31,911 nucleotides of DNA from RGIG3077 sp964490175 (GTDB lineage Bacteria > Bacillota > Clostridia > Oscillospirales > Ruminococcaceae), in NCBI GenBank assembly GCA_964490175.1, contig CAZBAI010000019.1, positions 1-31,911 on the forward strand, given 5' to 3'. The notes beneath the pieces were generated by a model. It did not search any database, had not been told where the DNA came from, and saw only the letters and a program-made list of their open reading frames with translations. Numbering within the stretch: position 1 is the stretch's first letter; each line of letters starts with the position of its first letter. Below, piece after piece: positions 1 to 6,658 of this stretch. The position numbers were made by a program, and so were the translations under genes.

Positions 1-49
1 CAACATTAAAGCCCACGGCACTTGCCATAAGTTTTTGCATTTCGGTCAT
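1..49 (-). CDS. Start of a phage-associated ORF, cut by the window edge
   Basis: An ATG at 49 on the minus strand opens a stop-free frame that leaves the window after 16 codons (MTEMQKLMASAVGFNV). It lies one base past the TAA of the preceding small ORF, as expected for tightly packed phage genes, and only a weak purine stretch precedes it. There is too little sequence to assign a function; it may simply be the next gene of the phage fragment. Confidence 0.35.
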   Translation of the reverse strand, partial: MTEMQKLMASAVGFNV

Positions 50-50
50 T

Positions 51-242
51 TTAACTCTCATCGTCATCTTCATATCTGCCACACTTTCGGCAAATTTCCT
101 GTGCGGCATCCCAATCATCGACTTTATCGCCCTCAAGCAGTATATCGTCTGTGGCAATATTGCATAGTTCCCAGCAATAGCCCTCCTCAATTTCTTTTTC
201 AAGCAAAGGGCAATAATGCTTTTTACTTACTATTTCCGGCAT
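51..242 (-). CDS. Small acidic Cys-rich protein, phage-associated, function unknown
   Basis: A 63-residue acidic ORF starts at 242, where AGGAGG lies 9 nt upstream inside the end of the gp7-like gene; the two genes overlap by 20 nt. It contains paired cysteines in a CWELC-like segment and a C-terminal CRKCG segment, plus an early Cys in HYCPL. This spacing could suit a small metal-binding knuckle. I do not recognise a named family. The overlap with the head-morphogenesis gene argues that it belongs to the same phage module. No catalytic motif is visible. Confidence 0.6.
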   Translation of the reverse strand: MPEIVSKKHYCPLLEKEIEEGYCWELCNIATDDILLEGDKVDDWDAAQEICRKCGRYEDDDES

Positions 243-1200
243 ATTTCATAACCTCCTCATAAAGTGTTTTGCCGCCCTCGTCAAGCCATCCAACCGAGGT
301 AAGCATACCGTCATTGTCAAGCACGGCGTAACCGTTTTTTGAATAAAAGGCGTATTGTGTGCCTTTTCGTTGTTTCAATGCAAATACGGCTTTGTCAATA
401 AAGGTTTGTGCTGTTTCTAACGTAATGCCTCGCTTTTCCATATCCGCAAAAGCGTGTGTGTTACAGTTGACAATAGCACGCCCTTTTGGCGCAACCGTCA
501 CCGTGCCTTTGGCTCTTATTACATTTGTTTCCCGTAAAGTTTTAGCCGCCTTGTTGGCGTTGTAAAACTGTTTGTTACTGTTCGGGTTATTGCTTTTATA
601 TCGATAATAGCCGGAAAGATCATTGTAAGCATCCGGGTTATCGTATTTAAGCGCTTGAAAATCGGCAATAGAGCGAGGTGCATCTTTGCCAAGTACCGAT
701 CTGTACCTTTGGAGCTGCTCTTTGTCTGCCGTATAATTATAGCGTTTTTTCCGTTCTTTATCAACGGTGCCTACGCCGTATTTGGCATCTTGCATCTCTT
801 TCCATTGCTGATATGTTGTATCGCTCGGTACTTGATACCCTTTACCCGTTTTGGCATCTCTTGCAAAGCGTGTACCAAGCCCCTCCATATCCTCCTCGTA
901 TGGTGCTATGGTGCAACGGCATCGTGGGTGGAATAGTGGGGCGGTTGAGCCGGGGCTGTATTCACTCATCTTAAACACCTTTTTATCCATATCAGCGCAA
1001 ACATTGCAGGTTTCGGTGTCAAGCCCCGCAATGATTTGATATTGTTCAACGCCCAATTCATCGAAACAGTCCTTTGCGGCTACCTCTGCAAAGTGGGCGC
1101 TTTCGGTCATTACCACTCGACCTGCGTTTGATTTTGAAACATTAAAGCGTTTACAAAATCTCTCTATTCCAACGAATAATATTGATTCAAACCGTAGCAA
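223..1200 (-). CDS. Truncated phage head morphogenesis protein (SPP1 gp7-like) with C-terminal nuclease-like domain
   Basis: The 325-residue frame carries the C-terminal half of the SPP1 gp7 / Mu F-like minor head protein domain. Residues about 15-110 read SKSNAGRVVMTESAHF, GLDTETCNVCADMD and FHPRCRCTIAPY, which contain the paired cysteines typical of this domain in Firmicutes phages. Residues about 230-325 form a separate domain (NCNTHAFADMEKRGIT ... YAFYSKNGYAVLDNDG) that resembles the BECR (barnase/EndoU/colicin/RelE) nuclease-like domains often fused to gp7 in polyvalent phage proteins; that assignment is by resemblance only. Family members normally have a few hundred more N-terminal residues. 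Here recognisable homology begins only around residue 13, and the nominal TTG start has no convincing ribosome site. The gene therefore looks 5'-truncated, as in a prophage remnant. The small Cys-rich ORF follows with a 20-nt overlap. Confidence 0.75.
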   Translation of the reverse strand: MLRFESILFVGIERFCKRFNVSKSNAGRVVMTESAHFAEVAAKDCFDELGVEQYQIIAGLDTETCNVCADMDKKVFKMSEYSPGSTAPLFHPRCRCTIAPYEEDMEGLGTRFARDAKTGKGYQVPSDTTYQQWKEMQDAKYGVGTVDKERKKRYNYTADKEQLQRYRSVLGKDAPRSIADFQALKYDNPDAYNDLSGYYRYKSNNPNSNKQFYNANKAAKTLRETNVIRAKGTVTVAPKGRAIVNCNTHAFADMEKRGITLETAQTFIDKAVFALKQRKGTQYAFYSKNGYAVLDNDGMLTSVGWLDEGGKTLYEEVMKYAGNSK

Positions 1201-1289
1201 CGCATCTGTACTTTGCTTTCAAGGAGTAAACTAAATACTGCACCGACGGAAATAATGACGGCGAACGGATTTATGTTACGGTAGACAAA

Positions 1290-1334
1290 AATATCAAAAA
1301 ACAGCTTTGGATTTTTTTCTTCCAAAGCTGTTTT
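1290..1334 (-). terminator. Rho-independent terminator of the symporter gene
   Basis: The arms AAAACAGCTTTGGA (1298-1311) and its perfect complement (1321-1334) form a 14-bp stem with a 9-nt loop. Read on the minus strand, the stem is followed by a T-rich run (TTTTTTGATATTTTT). It sits 5 nt after the stop of the minus-strand symporter frame and separates it from the phage fragment. Confidence 0.85.
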
Positions 1335-1338
1335 GTTT

Positions 1339-2738
1339 TTATTTATCGAGAAAACTAAAGAAGTTGAATGCTTGAAGCAAAATGGTTGCAAGCAAAATCG
1401 GTGCTACATATTTTATCATGACAACATAAAGCTTTTGCCGTGCAAACTTTTTGTTTTCGCCCGATTTTACTTCATCTATAACGGATTTCGGCTTGCAGCA
1501 CCAAACCAGTGCACAGGTGAGAAGAGCGACTACCGGCAACATTATGCTGTTTGAAATATAGTCGAGAACATCAAGCAACTGACCGCTCTGACCGTTGGGC
1601 AGTTTGATTTCGGCATAGAGTTTGTTATATCCCAAGCATACGGTAATACCGATAACGAGCGACAATGCAAACGAAATAAGCGTTCCGACAGAACGCTTTA
1701 TGCCGAATTTGTCGATAATGCTCGAAGCAATTGTTTCAAGCAGTGAAATTGATGATGTAAGCGCCGCAAACAGCACAAGAATAAAGAAAAGTGCGCCGAT
1801 GAGCGAACCTATGCTGCCCATTTGCTCAAACACTGTGGGCAGAGAAATAAACATAAGGCTCGGTCCGGATTTTTCCAAGCCCTCATATCCCTGAAACGCA
1901 AACACCGTGGGCACGACGATAAGTCCGGCAAGCAGTGCAACGCCCGTGTCGAATATTTCGATTTGGTTTACAGAGCTTACAAGGTTGTCCTCTTTGCGGC
2001 AGTATGAGCCGTATGTGATGAGAATACCCATTGCAATCGAAAGCGAATAGAACAGCTGGCTTGTTGCGTCAAGAAGAATCGTGAAGAATTTTGAAAACGT
2101 TAAATCTTTATAAGCCCGTCGATCGCAGTTCGTGTTTCGTTCGTTTCGGCGTCTGTATATGAAAGTGTTAAGGAATAGATCGCAATTCCGATAATCAACA
2201 CGAAAAGCAGGGGCATAATTATTTTTGAAACCTTTTCAATGCCCTTTTCAACGCCAAGCAAAACTACGACAGCACTAAGTCCCATGAACACCAGAAACCA
2301 GAAAATCGGTGAAATATCGGCGTTGATAAAGCTTGAAAAATAATCCGCCGCACCGGTTTGGTAGATGCTCGAAGCCTGACCGAATGCGTATGTGGCGGCG
2401 TATTTTGTTACCCAACCGCCGATTACGCAATAATAAGGGAAGATGATTACAGGTACGATTGTCGCCAAAATGCCTAAGAATTTGAACTTTTTATGCATAG
2501 TTTCATAGGCACGAAGCGGTGAAAGCCCGGTTTTTCTGCCGATTGCTATTTCGGTTGTCATAAGCGAAAAGCCAAAGGTGAGCGAGAGTATTATATATAT
2601 AAGAATAAAAAGTCCGCCGCCGTTTTTTGCCGCAAGATAGGGAAACCTCCAAAGATTGCCCAGCCCGATTGCCGAACCTGCCGCGGCAAGAACAAATCCG
2701 AGCCTGCCTGTAAAGCTGCCACGCTGTTTTTTCTCCAT
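1339..2738 (-). pseudogene. Sodium:neurotransmitter symporter family transporter, frameshifted
   Basis: Two minus-strand frames together make one transporter of the neurotransmitter:sodium symporter (SNF/LeuT-fold) family. These are sodium-coupled amino-acid importers of the cytoplasmic membrane. The N-terminal frame (2738 to 2100) begins MEKKQRGSFTGRLGFVLAAA and has the unwound TM1 signature GSAIGLGNLWRFPYL with the Na-site and substrate-site glycines, followed by NGGG. It ends at a TAA at 2102-2100. The other frame is open through DLTFSKFFTILLDATSQLF into SIAMGILITYGSY and continues to a stop at 1339 with about five more hydrophobic segments. The pieces align end to end with no missing transmembrane block, but homologues usually have a few more residues right at the junction. 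A small out-of-frame deletion is therefore possible; an assembly error cannot be excluded. GGAATT precedes the start, and a strong terminator follows. Confidence 0.85.
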
Positions 2739-2789
2739 ATAATTAAATTCCTTTCAATACTTTATCGAATAGTTAAAATCGGAGCAAAG

Positions 2790-2848
2790 CGTGATAAGCT
2801 CGCTCAAATCACGTTGCGATGATTGCAACCGTCGCAGACATCTGCGAC
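2790..2848. other. Three consecutive short inverted repeats between two minus-strand genes
   Basis: Three small perfect hairpins stand side by side: CGTGAT/ATCACG (2790-2795 with 2808-2813), GTTGC/GCAAC (2813-2817 with 2825-2829), and GTCGCAGA/TCTGCGAC (2831-2838 with 2841-2848). They fill the gap between the stop of the nicotinamidase-like gene (2853) and the 5' region of the symporter gene. There is no clear U tract, so they are at best a weak terminator; transcript 3'-end protection is another option. Confidence 0.4.
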
Positions 2849-2852
2849 ATGG

Positions 2853-3350
2853 TTATATTATGTCGATTTGGCACATTTCCATCGTTGTCAGCGCCGCTTT
2901 GTGGCTTTTCGGTGTAACGCCGGCACAGCAGCTTGAATCGACCGAAATTGAAGCAAACGGAAAAAGCGCTTTGAGAATAAGCGCATTTGAAACAACGCAT
3001 ATATCGGTGCAAAGCCCTACGATTTCAATATCGTCAAAGCTGTATTTGCCCCATTCGGTATATCCGAAAGAGGATTTGTCGATAATTTCACAGCCCGTCG
3101 TATCGAGCATGGGTGAAATTTGCCAACCGAAAGTATCCTTTACACAGTGCACAACAGGCAACTTTTTGCCCTCCGGCGTGTCGAGATAATCACCGTAATG
3201 GGTATCTCTTGTGAAAATTACTCTTTCGTTATTATTTTTATATTGCCTTATTTTATCGGCAACCTTGCAGACTATGAGTTGCGCTTCGGGTGTGCCGAGA
3301 CTGCCGTCTATAAAATCATTTTGCATATCGATGACAATAAGTGTTTTCAT
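2853..3350 (-). CDS. pncA: Isochorismatase-family cysteine hydrolase, probable nicotinamidase
   Basis: This 165-residue protein has the cysteine-hydrolase fold of nicotinamidases, which convert nicotinamide to nicotinate and ammonia for NAD salvage. The visible triad is Asp8 in VIDMQNDF, Lys92 in DKSSF and Cys118 in GLCTDICV. Asp49 and His51 of TRDTHYGDY and a further His at 68 (PVVHC) fit the nicotinamidase metal site, which plain isochorismatases lack. I start at ATG 3350 because MKTLIVIDMQNDF is the usual N-terminus and an AGAGGAA ribosome site precedes it; a longer in-frame extension to 3455 would overlap the upstream gene. It lies 28 nt behind the reductase gene, probably in the same transcript. 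The substrate is inferred. Confidence 0.8.
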   Translation of the reverse strand: MKTLIVIDMQNDFIDGSLGTPEAQLIVCKVADKIRQYKNNNERVIFTRDTHYGDYLDTPEGKKLPVVHCVKDTFGWQISPMLDTTGCEIIDKSSFGYTEWGKYSFDDIEIVGLCTDICVVSNALILKALFPFASISVDSSCCAGVTPKSHKAALTTMEMCQIDII

Positions 3351-3378
3351 ATGATTGTTCCTCTTTTTTTGTATATTA

Positions 3379-4392
3379 TCAGTCAAGCAGCTTTTTGGTT
3401 GTGTCGATTGCAAACAAAACTTTGTCACACCAGGCGTCAAACGCTGCGTCCTCAACCATATATCGAGGGTGCTTTTTTATATACGAAACCGTTTCTCTGA
3501 TTCCGATTGCAAAGGGTGTTGCGGCAACAAAATCCGGCACGGCACGCTTTATCTTCGTGTTGTCGAAAATCATCGAGTTTGCCTTGTCGCCGATTAAAGT
3601 GCCTTTTAAATCGTGCTCGGTACAGCAATTTAAAAACTCGGAAGAAACGTGCGTTGCTTTCAACTCAACGTCAAGCGCATCGGCAATGGCTTTGTATATT
3701 TGGTTCCATGTCAGCGATTCGCTTGAAGTGATGTGGAAAGCTTCGCCGAGTGCGGCGCAATTGCCGACAAGACCTGCCAAGCCTTTTGCAAAGTCACGTG
3801 CATGAGTCAATGTCCACAGTGAAGTGCCGTCGCCGTGGATAATAACTCTCTTTCCCTCAAGCATACGTTTGGCAACTTGCCATGAACCTGCGCTTCCGTG
3901 CACGCCGAGCGGAATAGAGCGATTGTCATAGGTGTGGCTCGGGCGCACTATTGTTACGGGAAAGCCCGATTCACGGTAAAGTTTCATTAAATATTCTTCA
4001 CAGGCGATTTTGTCCTGCGCATAGCTCCAATAAGGATTGCAAAGTGCCGTGCCTTCGGTGATATAGGGCGAGGCGACAGGCTTTGAGTAAACCGCCGCCG
4101 AGCTTATAAAGATATATTGCCGTGTGCGGTTTTTAAAAAGCCTGTAATCACGTTCAAGCTGGAACGGAACAAATCCGCAAAATTGAATGACTGCGTCAAA
4201 GCGAAGGTCGCCGAGGAGAGAAAGAACCGTTCGTTCATCGTTGATGTCGGCTTTGAGAAGTGTGGCGCCGCTCGGAATTTCCTCTTCACGGTTGCCCCTG
4301 TTGATGAGAAAAAGTTCGTTGTTCTTCTTTGCAAGCAATTGCGTTACCGACATACTGATAGTGCCTGTTCCGCCGATTATAAGTATTTTCAT
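3379..4392 (-). CDS. NAD-dependent epimerase/dehydratase-type reductase (extended SDR)
   Basis: This 337-residue protein begins with the Rossmann dinucleotide motif GGTGTIS at residues 8-14. After the first strands it shows acidic ADIND, the SSAAVYS strand and the YAQDK catalytic Tyr-x-x-x-Lys of extended short-chain dehydrogenases. Later segments (VRPSHTYDN, HARDFAKGL, AFHITSSES) match NAD-dependent sugar-nucleotide epimerases and dehydratases. Proteins of this type often act on nucleotide sugars, but the exact substrate cannot be read from the sequence. The ATG at 4392 has GGGAGG about 10 nt upstream. It is followed by the nicotinamidase-like gene, and upstream lies a hairpin repeat shared with the divergent HAD gene. 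Confidence 0.8.
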   Translation of the reverse strand: MKILIIGGTGTISMSVTQLLAKKNNELFLINRGNREEEIPSGATLLKADINDERTVLSLLGDLRFDAVIQFCGFVPFQLERDYRLFKNRTRQYIFISSAAVYSKPVASPYITEGTALCNPYWSYAQDKIACEEYLMKLYRESGFPVTIVRPSHTYDNRSIPLGVHGSAGSWQVAKRMLEGKRVIIHGDGTSLWTLTHARDFAKGLAGLVGNCAALGEAFHITSSESLTWNQIYKAIADALDVELKATHVSSEFLNCCTEHDLKGTLIGDKANSMIFDNTKIKRAVPDFVAATPFAIGIRETVSYIKKHPRYMVEDAAFDAWCDKVLFAIDTTKKLLD

Positions 4393-4452
4393 TATGGGCT
4401 GTCCTCCCTTGCGATTTAAAATAAATTCGGTTACAGAACAATCAAAACAAAT

Positions 4453-4470
4453 CCTGCCGCTGTCGGCAGG
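4453..4470. other. Perfect 7-bp inverted repeat in the divergent spacer
   Basis: CCTGCCG and CGGCAGG flank the loop CTGT in the spacer between the minus-strand reductase gene and the repeat element. It could be an operator, or a hairpin in the reductase 5' leader. No U run follows it on the plus strand, and only a mixed T-rich stretch follows on the minus strand. Confidence 0.35.
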
Positions 4471-4486
4471 GAAAAATATCTGCGTT

Positions 4487-4675
4487 AAGGTTATTAAAAT
4501 ATAAAAGAGCCGAAAGCATTCTTTTGCTTTAAGGTTATTATAACATAAAAGAGCCGAAAGGCGACACCTTAAAACGTAAAAATGTTCTTAAAGCGGTTTG
4601 CGTTTAAGCAAACCAAAGAGAATTTATTCTCTGAAAAAGTACGAAGTACTTTTTGCTTTAAGGTTATTATAACAT
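4487..4675 (+). repeat. Hairpin-rich interspersed repeat: one partial and one full 129-bp unit
   Basis: The full unit (4531-4659) starts with AAGGTTATTATAACAT and ends TTTTTGCTTT; the boundary motif recurs right after it (4660-4675). Ahead of it is a short copy (4487-4530) that keeps both ends but lacks the middle. Inside the unit are successive hairpins: GCC-GAAA-GGC, AACGT/ATGTT, GGTTTGC/GCAAACC, AGAGAAT/ATTCTCT and AAAAAGTAC/GTACTTTTT. The same unit, of the same length, recurs at 25192-25528. Two stems differ between the loci by paired changes, so base pairing appears conserved. No ORF lies inside. I do not recognise a named repeat family. Confidence 0.85.
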
Positions 4676-4822
4676 ATTGCAAAAAGTATTTCAAGTCATA
4701 AAATCTCACTTTAATTATTACAAAATCCTCACAAAATCATAAAAGGTGTGATTTATAATGAATATGTAAAAATACGGTGCTGTGTATATTGTAAACAAAA
4801 GCGTTGTGAGGTATGTAATAAA

Positions 4823-5491
4823 GTGAAAACCAAAGCTGTAATATTTGATATGGACGGTGTTTTGTTCGACACGCAAAAAATATATATCGAAACGTGGGAA
4901 TATGCCGCAAATGAAATGGGTATCGAGAATATCCACGATGCGGCGTATGACTGTATCGGCAGGAACAGAAATAATATAGAACAATATTTGAAAAACAAAT
5001 TCGGGCTTGAATTTAATGTTGATGAGTTTTATTCGAGAAAAGACGTGTGGTTTGACAGAATAATATCACATAGGGGTGTGCCGATAAAAAAAGGCGCACG
5101 GGAAATTTTAAAATTTCTAAAAGACAGCGACATAAAAACCGCACTTGCCACATCGACAGGTCAAAAGCGTGCTTATTCGCATTTGTATGAAGCGGGTTTG
5201 TTTGATATGTTCGATATAAAGGTTACGGGAAATATGGTTGCAAACAGCAAGCCTGCGCCCGATATTTATGCGCTTGCCTGCAAATTGCTCAAAGAAAGCC
5301 CGAAAAGCTGCTATGCCGTTGAGGATTCGTATAACGGAATATATTCGGCGTATTCGTGCGGCTTAAAAACCGTTATGGTGCCCGATATGCTAATGCCCAA
5401 CGAGGAAACCGACAAGCTCTGCACCATGGTGTGTTCATCTCTTTTGGATTTTAAAAAATATCTTAAAGCCGAGTTTGAACAGCACAGGTAA
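4823..5491 (+). CDS. HAD-superfamily phosphatase, beta-phosphoglucomutase-like
   Basis: A 222-residue haloacid-dehalogenase hydrolase. Motif I is DMDGVLFDT with nucleophile Asp9 and general acid Asp11, motif II is ATST, motif III is the Lys in NSKPAPD, and motif IV is VEDSYNGI. A helical cap domain lies between motif I and motif II, as in the phosphoglucomutase/phosphoserine-phosphatase-like subgroup; the substrate is probably a small sugar phosphate. I prefer the GTG at 4823, because GTGAGG lies 11 nt upstream and the product starts MKTKAVIFDMDG. The open frame extends to a GTG at 4748, but a TATAAT box at 4754-4759 would put that start before the transcript begins. The gene diverges from the reductase gene across the hairpin repeat. 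Confidence 0.8.
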   Translation: MKTKAVIFDMDGVLFDTQKIYIETWEYAANEMGIENIHDAAYDCIGRNRNNIEQYLKNKFGLEFNVDEFYSRKDVWFDRIISHRGVPIKKGAREILKFLKDSDIKTALATSTGQKRAYSHLYEAGLFDMFDIKVTGNMVANSKPAPDIYALACKLLKESPKSCYAVEDSYNGIYSAYSCGLKTVMVPDMLMPNEETDKLCTMVCSSLLDFKKYLKAEFEQHR

Positions 5492-5563
5492 TGTGCATAT
5501 TGAACAAAAAAATCTTACAATTGAGGTTTTGTGCGGTCAAAAAATGCTTTTTTGCAAAATTGC

Positions 5564-5593
5564 TTGACAATCGTCTTTGCGATGTGGTAAAAT
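5564..5593 (+). promoter_or_regulatory. Sigma-A promoter of the rplU operon
   Basis: TTGACA at 5564-5569 and TAAAAT at 5588-5593 are separated by 18 nt, and a TGG just ahead of the -10 box gives an extended -10. Transcription would begin near 5600, leaving a leader of about 80 nt before rplU. Confidence 0.85.
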
Positions 5594-5599
5594 GATTTC

Positions 5600-5682
5600 A
5601 CCGCTTGTTGTCGGATTTTATAGGTAAAAGTGACCGTAAGGTTCTCCGGCCGCAGCGAGTTTTATATTAAGGAAGGTGCGTT
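5600..5682 (+). ncRNA. Candidate ribosomal protein L21 leader
   Basis: This untranslated leader lies between the promoter and rplU. It contains an ACC-GTAA-GGT tetraloop hairpin and a CTCCGGCCGCAGCGAG segment that can fold back on itself, then AAGGAAGGTG as ribosome site. Firmicutes rplU mRNAs commonly carry an L21 leader thought to bind L21 for autoregulation. Position and size fit; I could not run a covariance model. Confidence 0.45.
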
Positions 5683-5994
5683 ATGTACGCAGTAATCGAA
5701 ACAGGCGGAAAGCAGTATCAGGTCAATGTCGGCGATATTGTTTTCATCGAAAAGCTCGGCACACAGGCTGAGGAAACAGTAACATTTGACAAGGTTATGG
5801 CTATTGGCGGCGATGACGGTATCAAGGTCGGCGCTCCCTATGTTGACGGGGCATCCGTAACCGCAACCGTTGTTAAAAACGGCAAGGCTAAAAAGGTTTA
5901 CGTTATGACCTATAAGCCCAAAAAAGGCGAGAAGAAGAAAATCGGTCACCGTCAACCCTATACACAGGTCAGAATCGAAGCTATCAACGCATAA
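5683..5994 (+). CDS. rplU: 50S ribosomal protein L21
   Basis: This 103-residue protein has the full L21 sequence pattern: MYAVIETGGKQYQV at the start, the GDIVFIEKL segment, and the basic C-terminus with YKPKKGEKKKIGHRQPYTQV. L21 binds 23S rRNA in the large subunit. The length is typical and the ATG has AAGGAAGG upstream. It is first in an rplU-prp-rpmA operon with a 6-nt gap to prp, the standard Firmicutes order. Confidence 0.97.
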   Translation: MYAVIETGGKQYQVNVGDIVFIEKLGTQAEETVTFDKVMAIGGDDGIKVGAPYVDGASVTATVVKNGKAKKVYVMTYKPKKGEKKKIGHRQPYTQVRIEAINA

Positions 5995-6000
5995 GAGCTG

Positions 6001-6324
6001 ATGATTAAAGCGGTTTTTTACAAAAAAAACGGTTTATTCGTCGGATTTGATGTTAGCGGGCACGCAGGCTACGCCGAAAGCGGAAGCGATATTGTGTGCT
6101 CTGCGGTGTCATCCGCAGTAATGCTCGGCGCAAATCTCATCACCGAGGGCTTTGGCTTAAAGGCGCAGGTTTCGGAAAGTGATGGTGTTGTTTCGCTACG
6201 GTGCGGCGAAAATGCGCACTGCGATGCCGTTTTAGGCACGCTGAAAGAGCATATTGAGCAAATTTCGCTCGAATATAAAGGCACTGTTTCAATTATTATC
6301 AAGGAGGAAAAAAATCATGCTTAG
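6001..6324 (+). CDS. prp: Ribosomal-processing cysteine protease Prp
   Basis: A 107-residue protein of the YsxB/Prp family, with the catalytic dyad His22 (GHAGYAE) and Cys34 (DIVCSAVS). Prp removes the N-terminal extension of ribosomal protein L27, which is essential for L27 to reach the peptidyl-transferase centre in Firmicutes that have the extension. The following L27 gene does encode a matching extension, and prp sits between rplU and rpmA as usual. The ATG at 6001 directly follows the rplU stop. Its last codons overlap the rpmA start by 8 nt and carry the rpmA ribosome site. Confidence 0.93.
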   Translation: MIKAVFYKKNGLFVGFDVSGHAGYAESGSDIVCSAVSSAVMLGANLITEGFGLKAQVSESDGVVSLRCGENAHCDAVLGTLKEHIEQISLEYKGTVSIIIKEEKNHA

Positions 6325-6598
6325 AATCAGTATGCAGTTTTTCGCACATAAAAAGGGCGTCGGTTCAACTAAGAACGGTCGTGATTCCGAATCAAAAAGA
6401 CTTGGCGTAAAGAGAGCTGACGGTCAGTATGTACTTGCCGGCAATATTCTCGTTCGCCAGAGAGGAACACACATTCATGCCGGCGAAAACGTCGGAATCG
6501 GTTCTGACGACACATTGTTTGCAAAAGCAGACGGAAGAGTAAAATTTGAGCGCTGGGGTAAAAACCGCAAAAAGGTTTCGGTTTACACAGAGCAGTAA
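6317..6598 (+). CDS. rpmA: 50S ribosomal protein L27 precursor with Prp-cleaved extension
   Basis: I start at ATG 6317 because AAGGAGG lies 9 nt upstream at 6301-6307 and the product is a typical 93-residue L27. It begins MLRISMQFFAHKKGVGSTKN. The stretch up to QFF matches the Firmicutes extension that Prp cleaves, leaving AHKKG as the mature N-terminus, the segment that lies at the peptidyl-transferase centre. The rest (GRDSESKRLGVKRADGQ, GNILVRQRGTHIHAG) is canonical. A longer open frame exists upstream but lies inside prp. A terminator follows 7 nt after the stop. Confidence 0.95.
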   Translation: MLRISMQFFAHKKGVGSTKNGRDSESKRLGVKRADGQYVLAGNILVRQRGTHIHAGENVGIGSDDTLFAKADGRVKFERWGKNRKKVSVYTEQ

Positions 6599-6605
6599 GG
6601 TACCT

Positions 6606-6640
6606 AAAAATCCCAAAGGTTTTCGCTTTTGGGATTTTTC
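6606..6640 (+). terminator. Rho-independent terminator after rpmA
   Basis: AAAAATCCCAAA (6606-6617) pairs with TTTGGGATTTTT (6628-6639) around a short loop, and the U-rich 3' arm acts as the tract. It lies only 7 nt upstream of the obgE ribosome site (AGGAG 6647-6651), so no promoter fits between the terminator and obgE. Confidence 0.85.
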
Positions 6641-6658
6641 GTTGTTAGGAGCAATGAT

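Noticed and set aside
1..1200. Functional prophage at the left end
   Set aside because: Only a truncated head protein and two small frames are visible, with no integrase, repressor or attachment site; a remnant or contig artefact is more likely.
1164..1391. 75-codon minus-strand frame across the phage/symporter boundary
   Set aside because: It runs through the symporter 3' end and its terminator and has no family resemblance; it is a chance frame over the junction.
4487..4675. CRISPR array or insertion sequence
   Set aside because: Units are 129 bp without spacers, contain no transposase, and vary in the paired fashion of a structured repeat.
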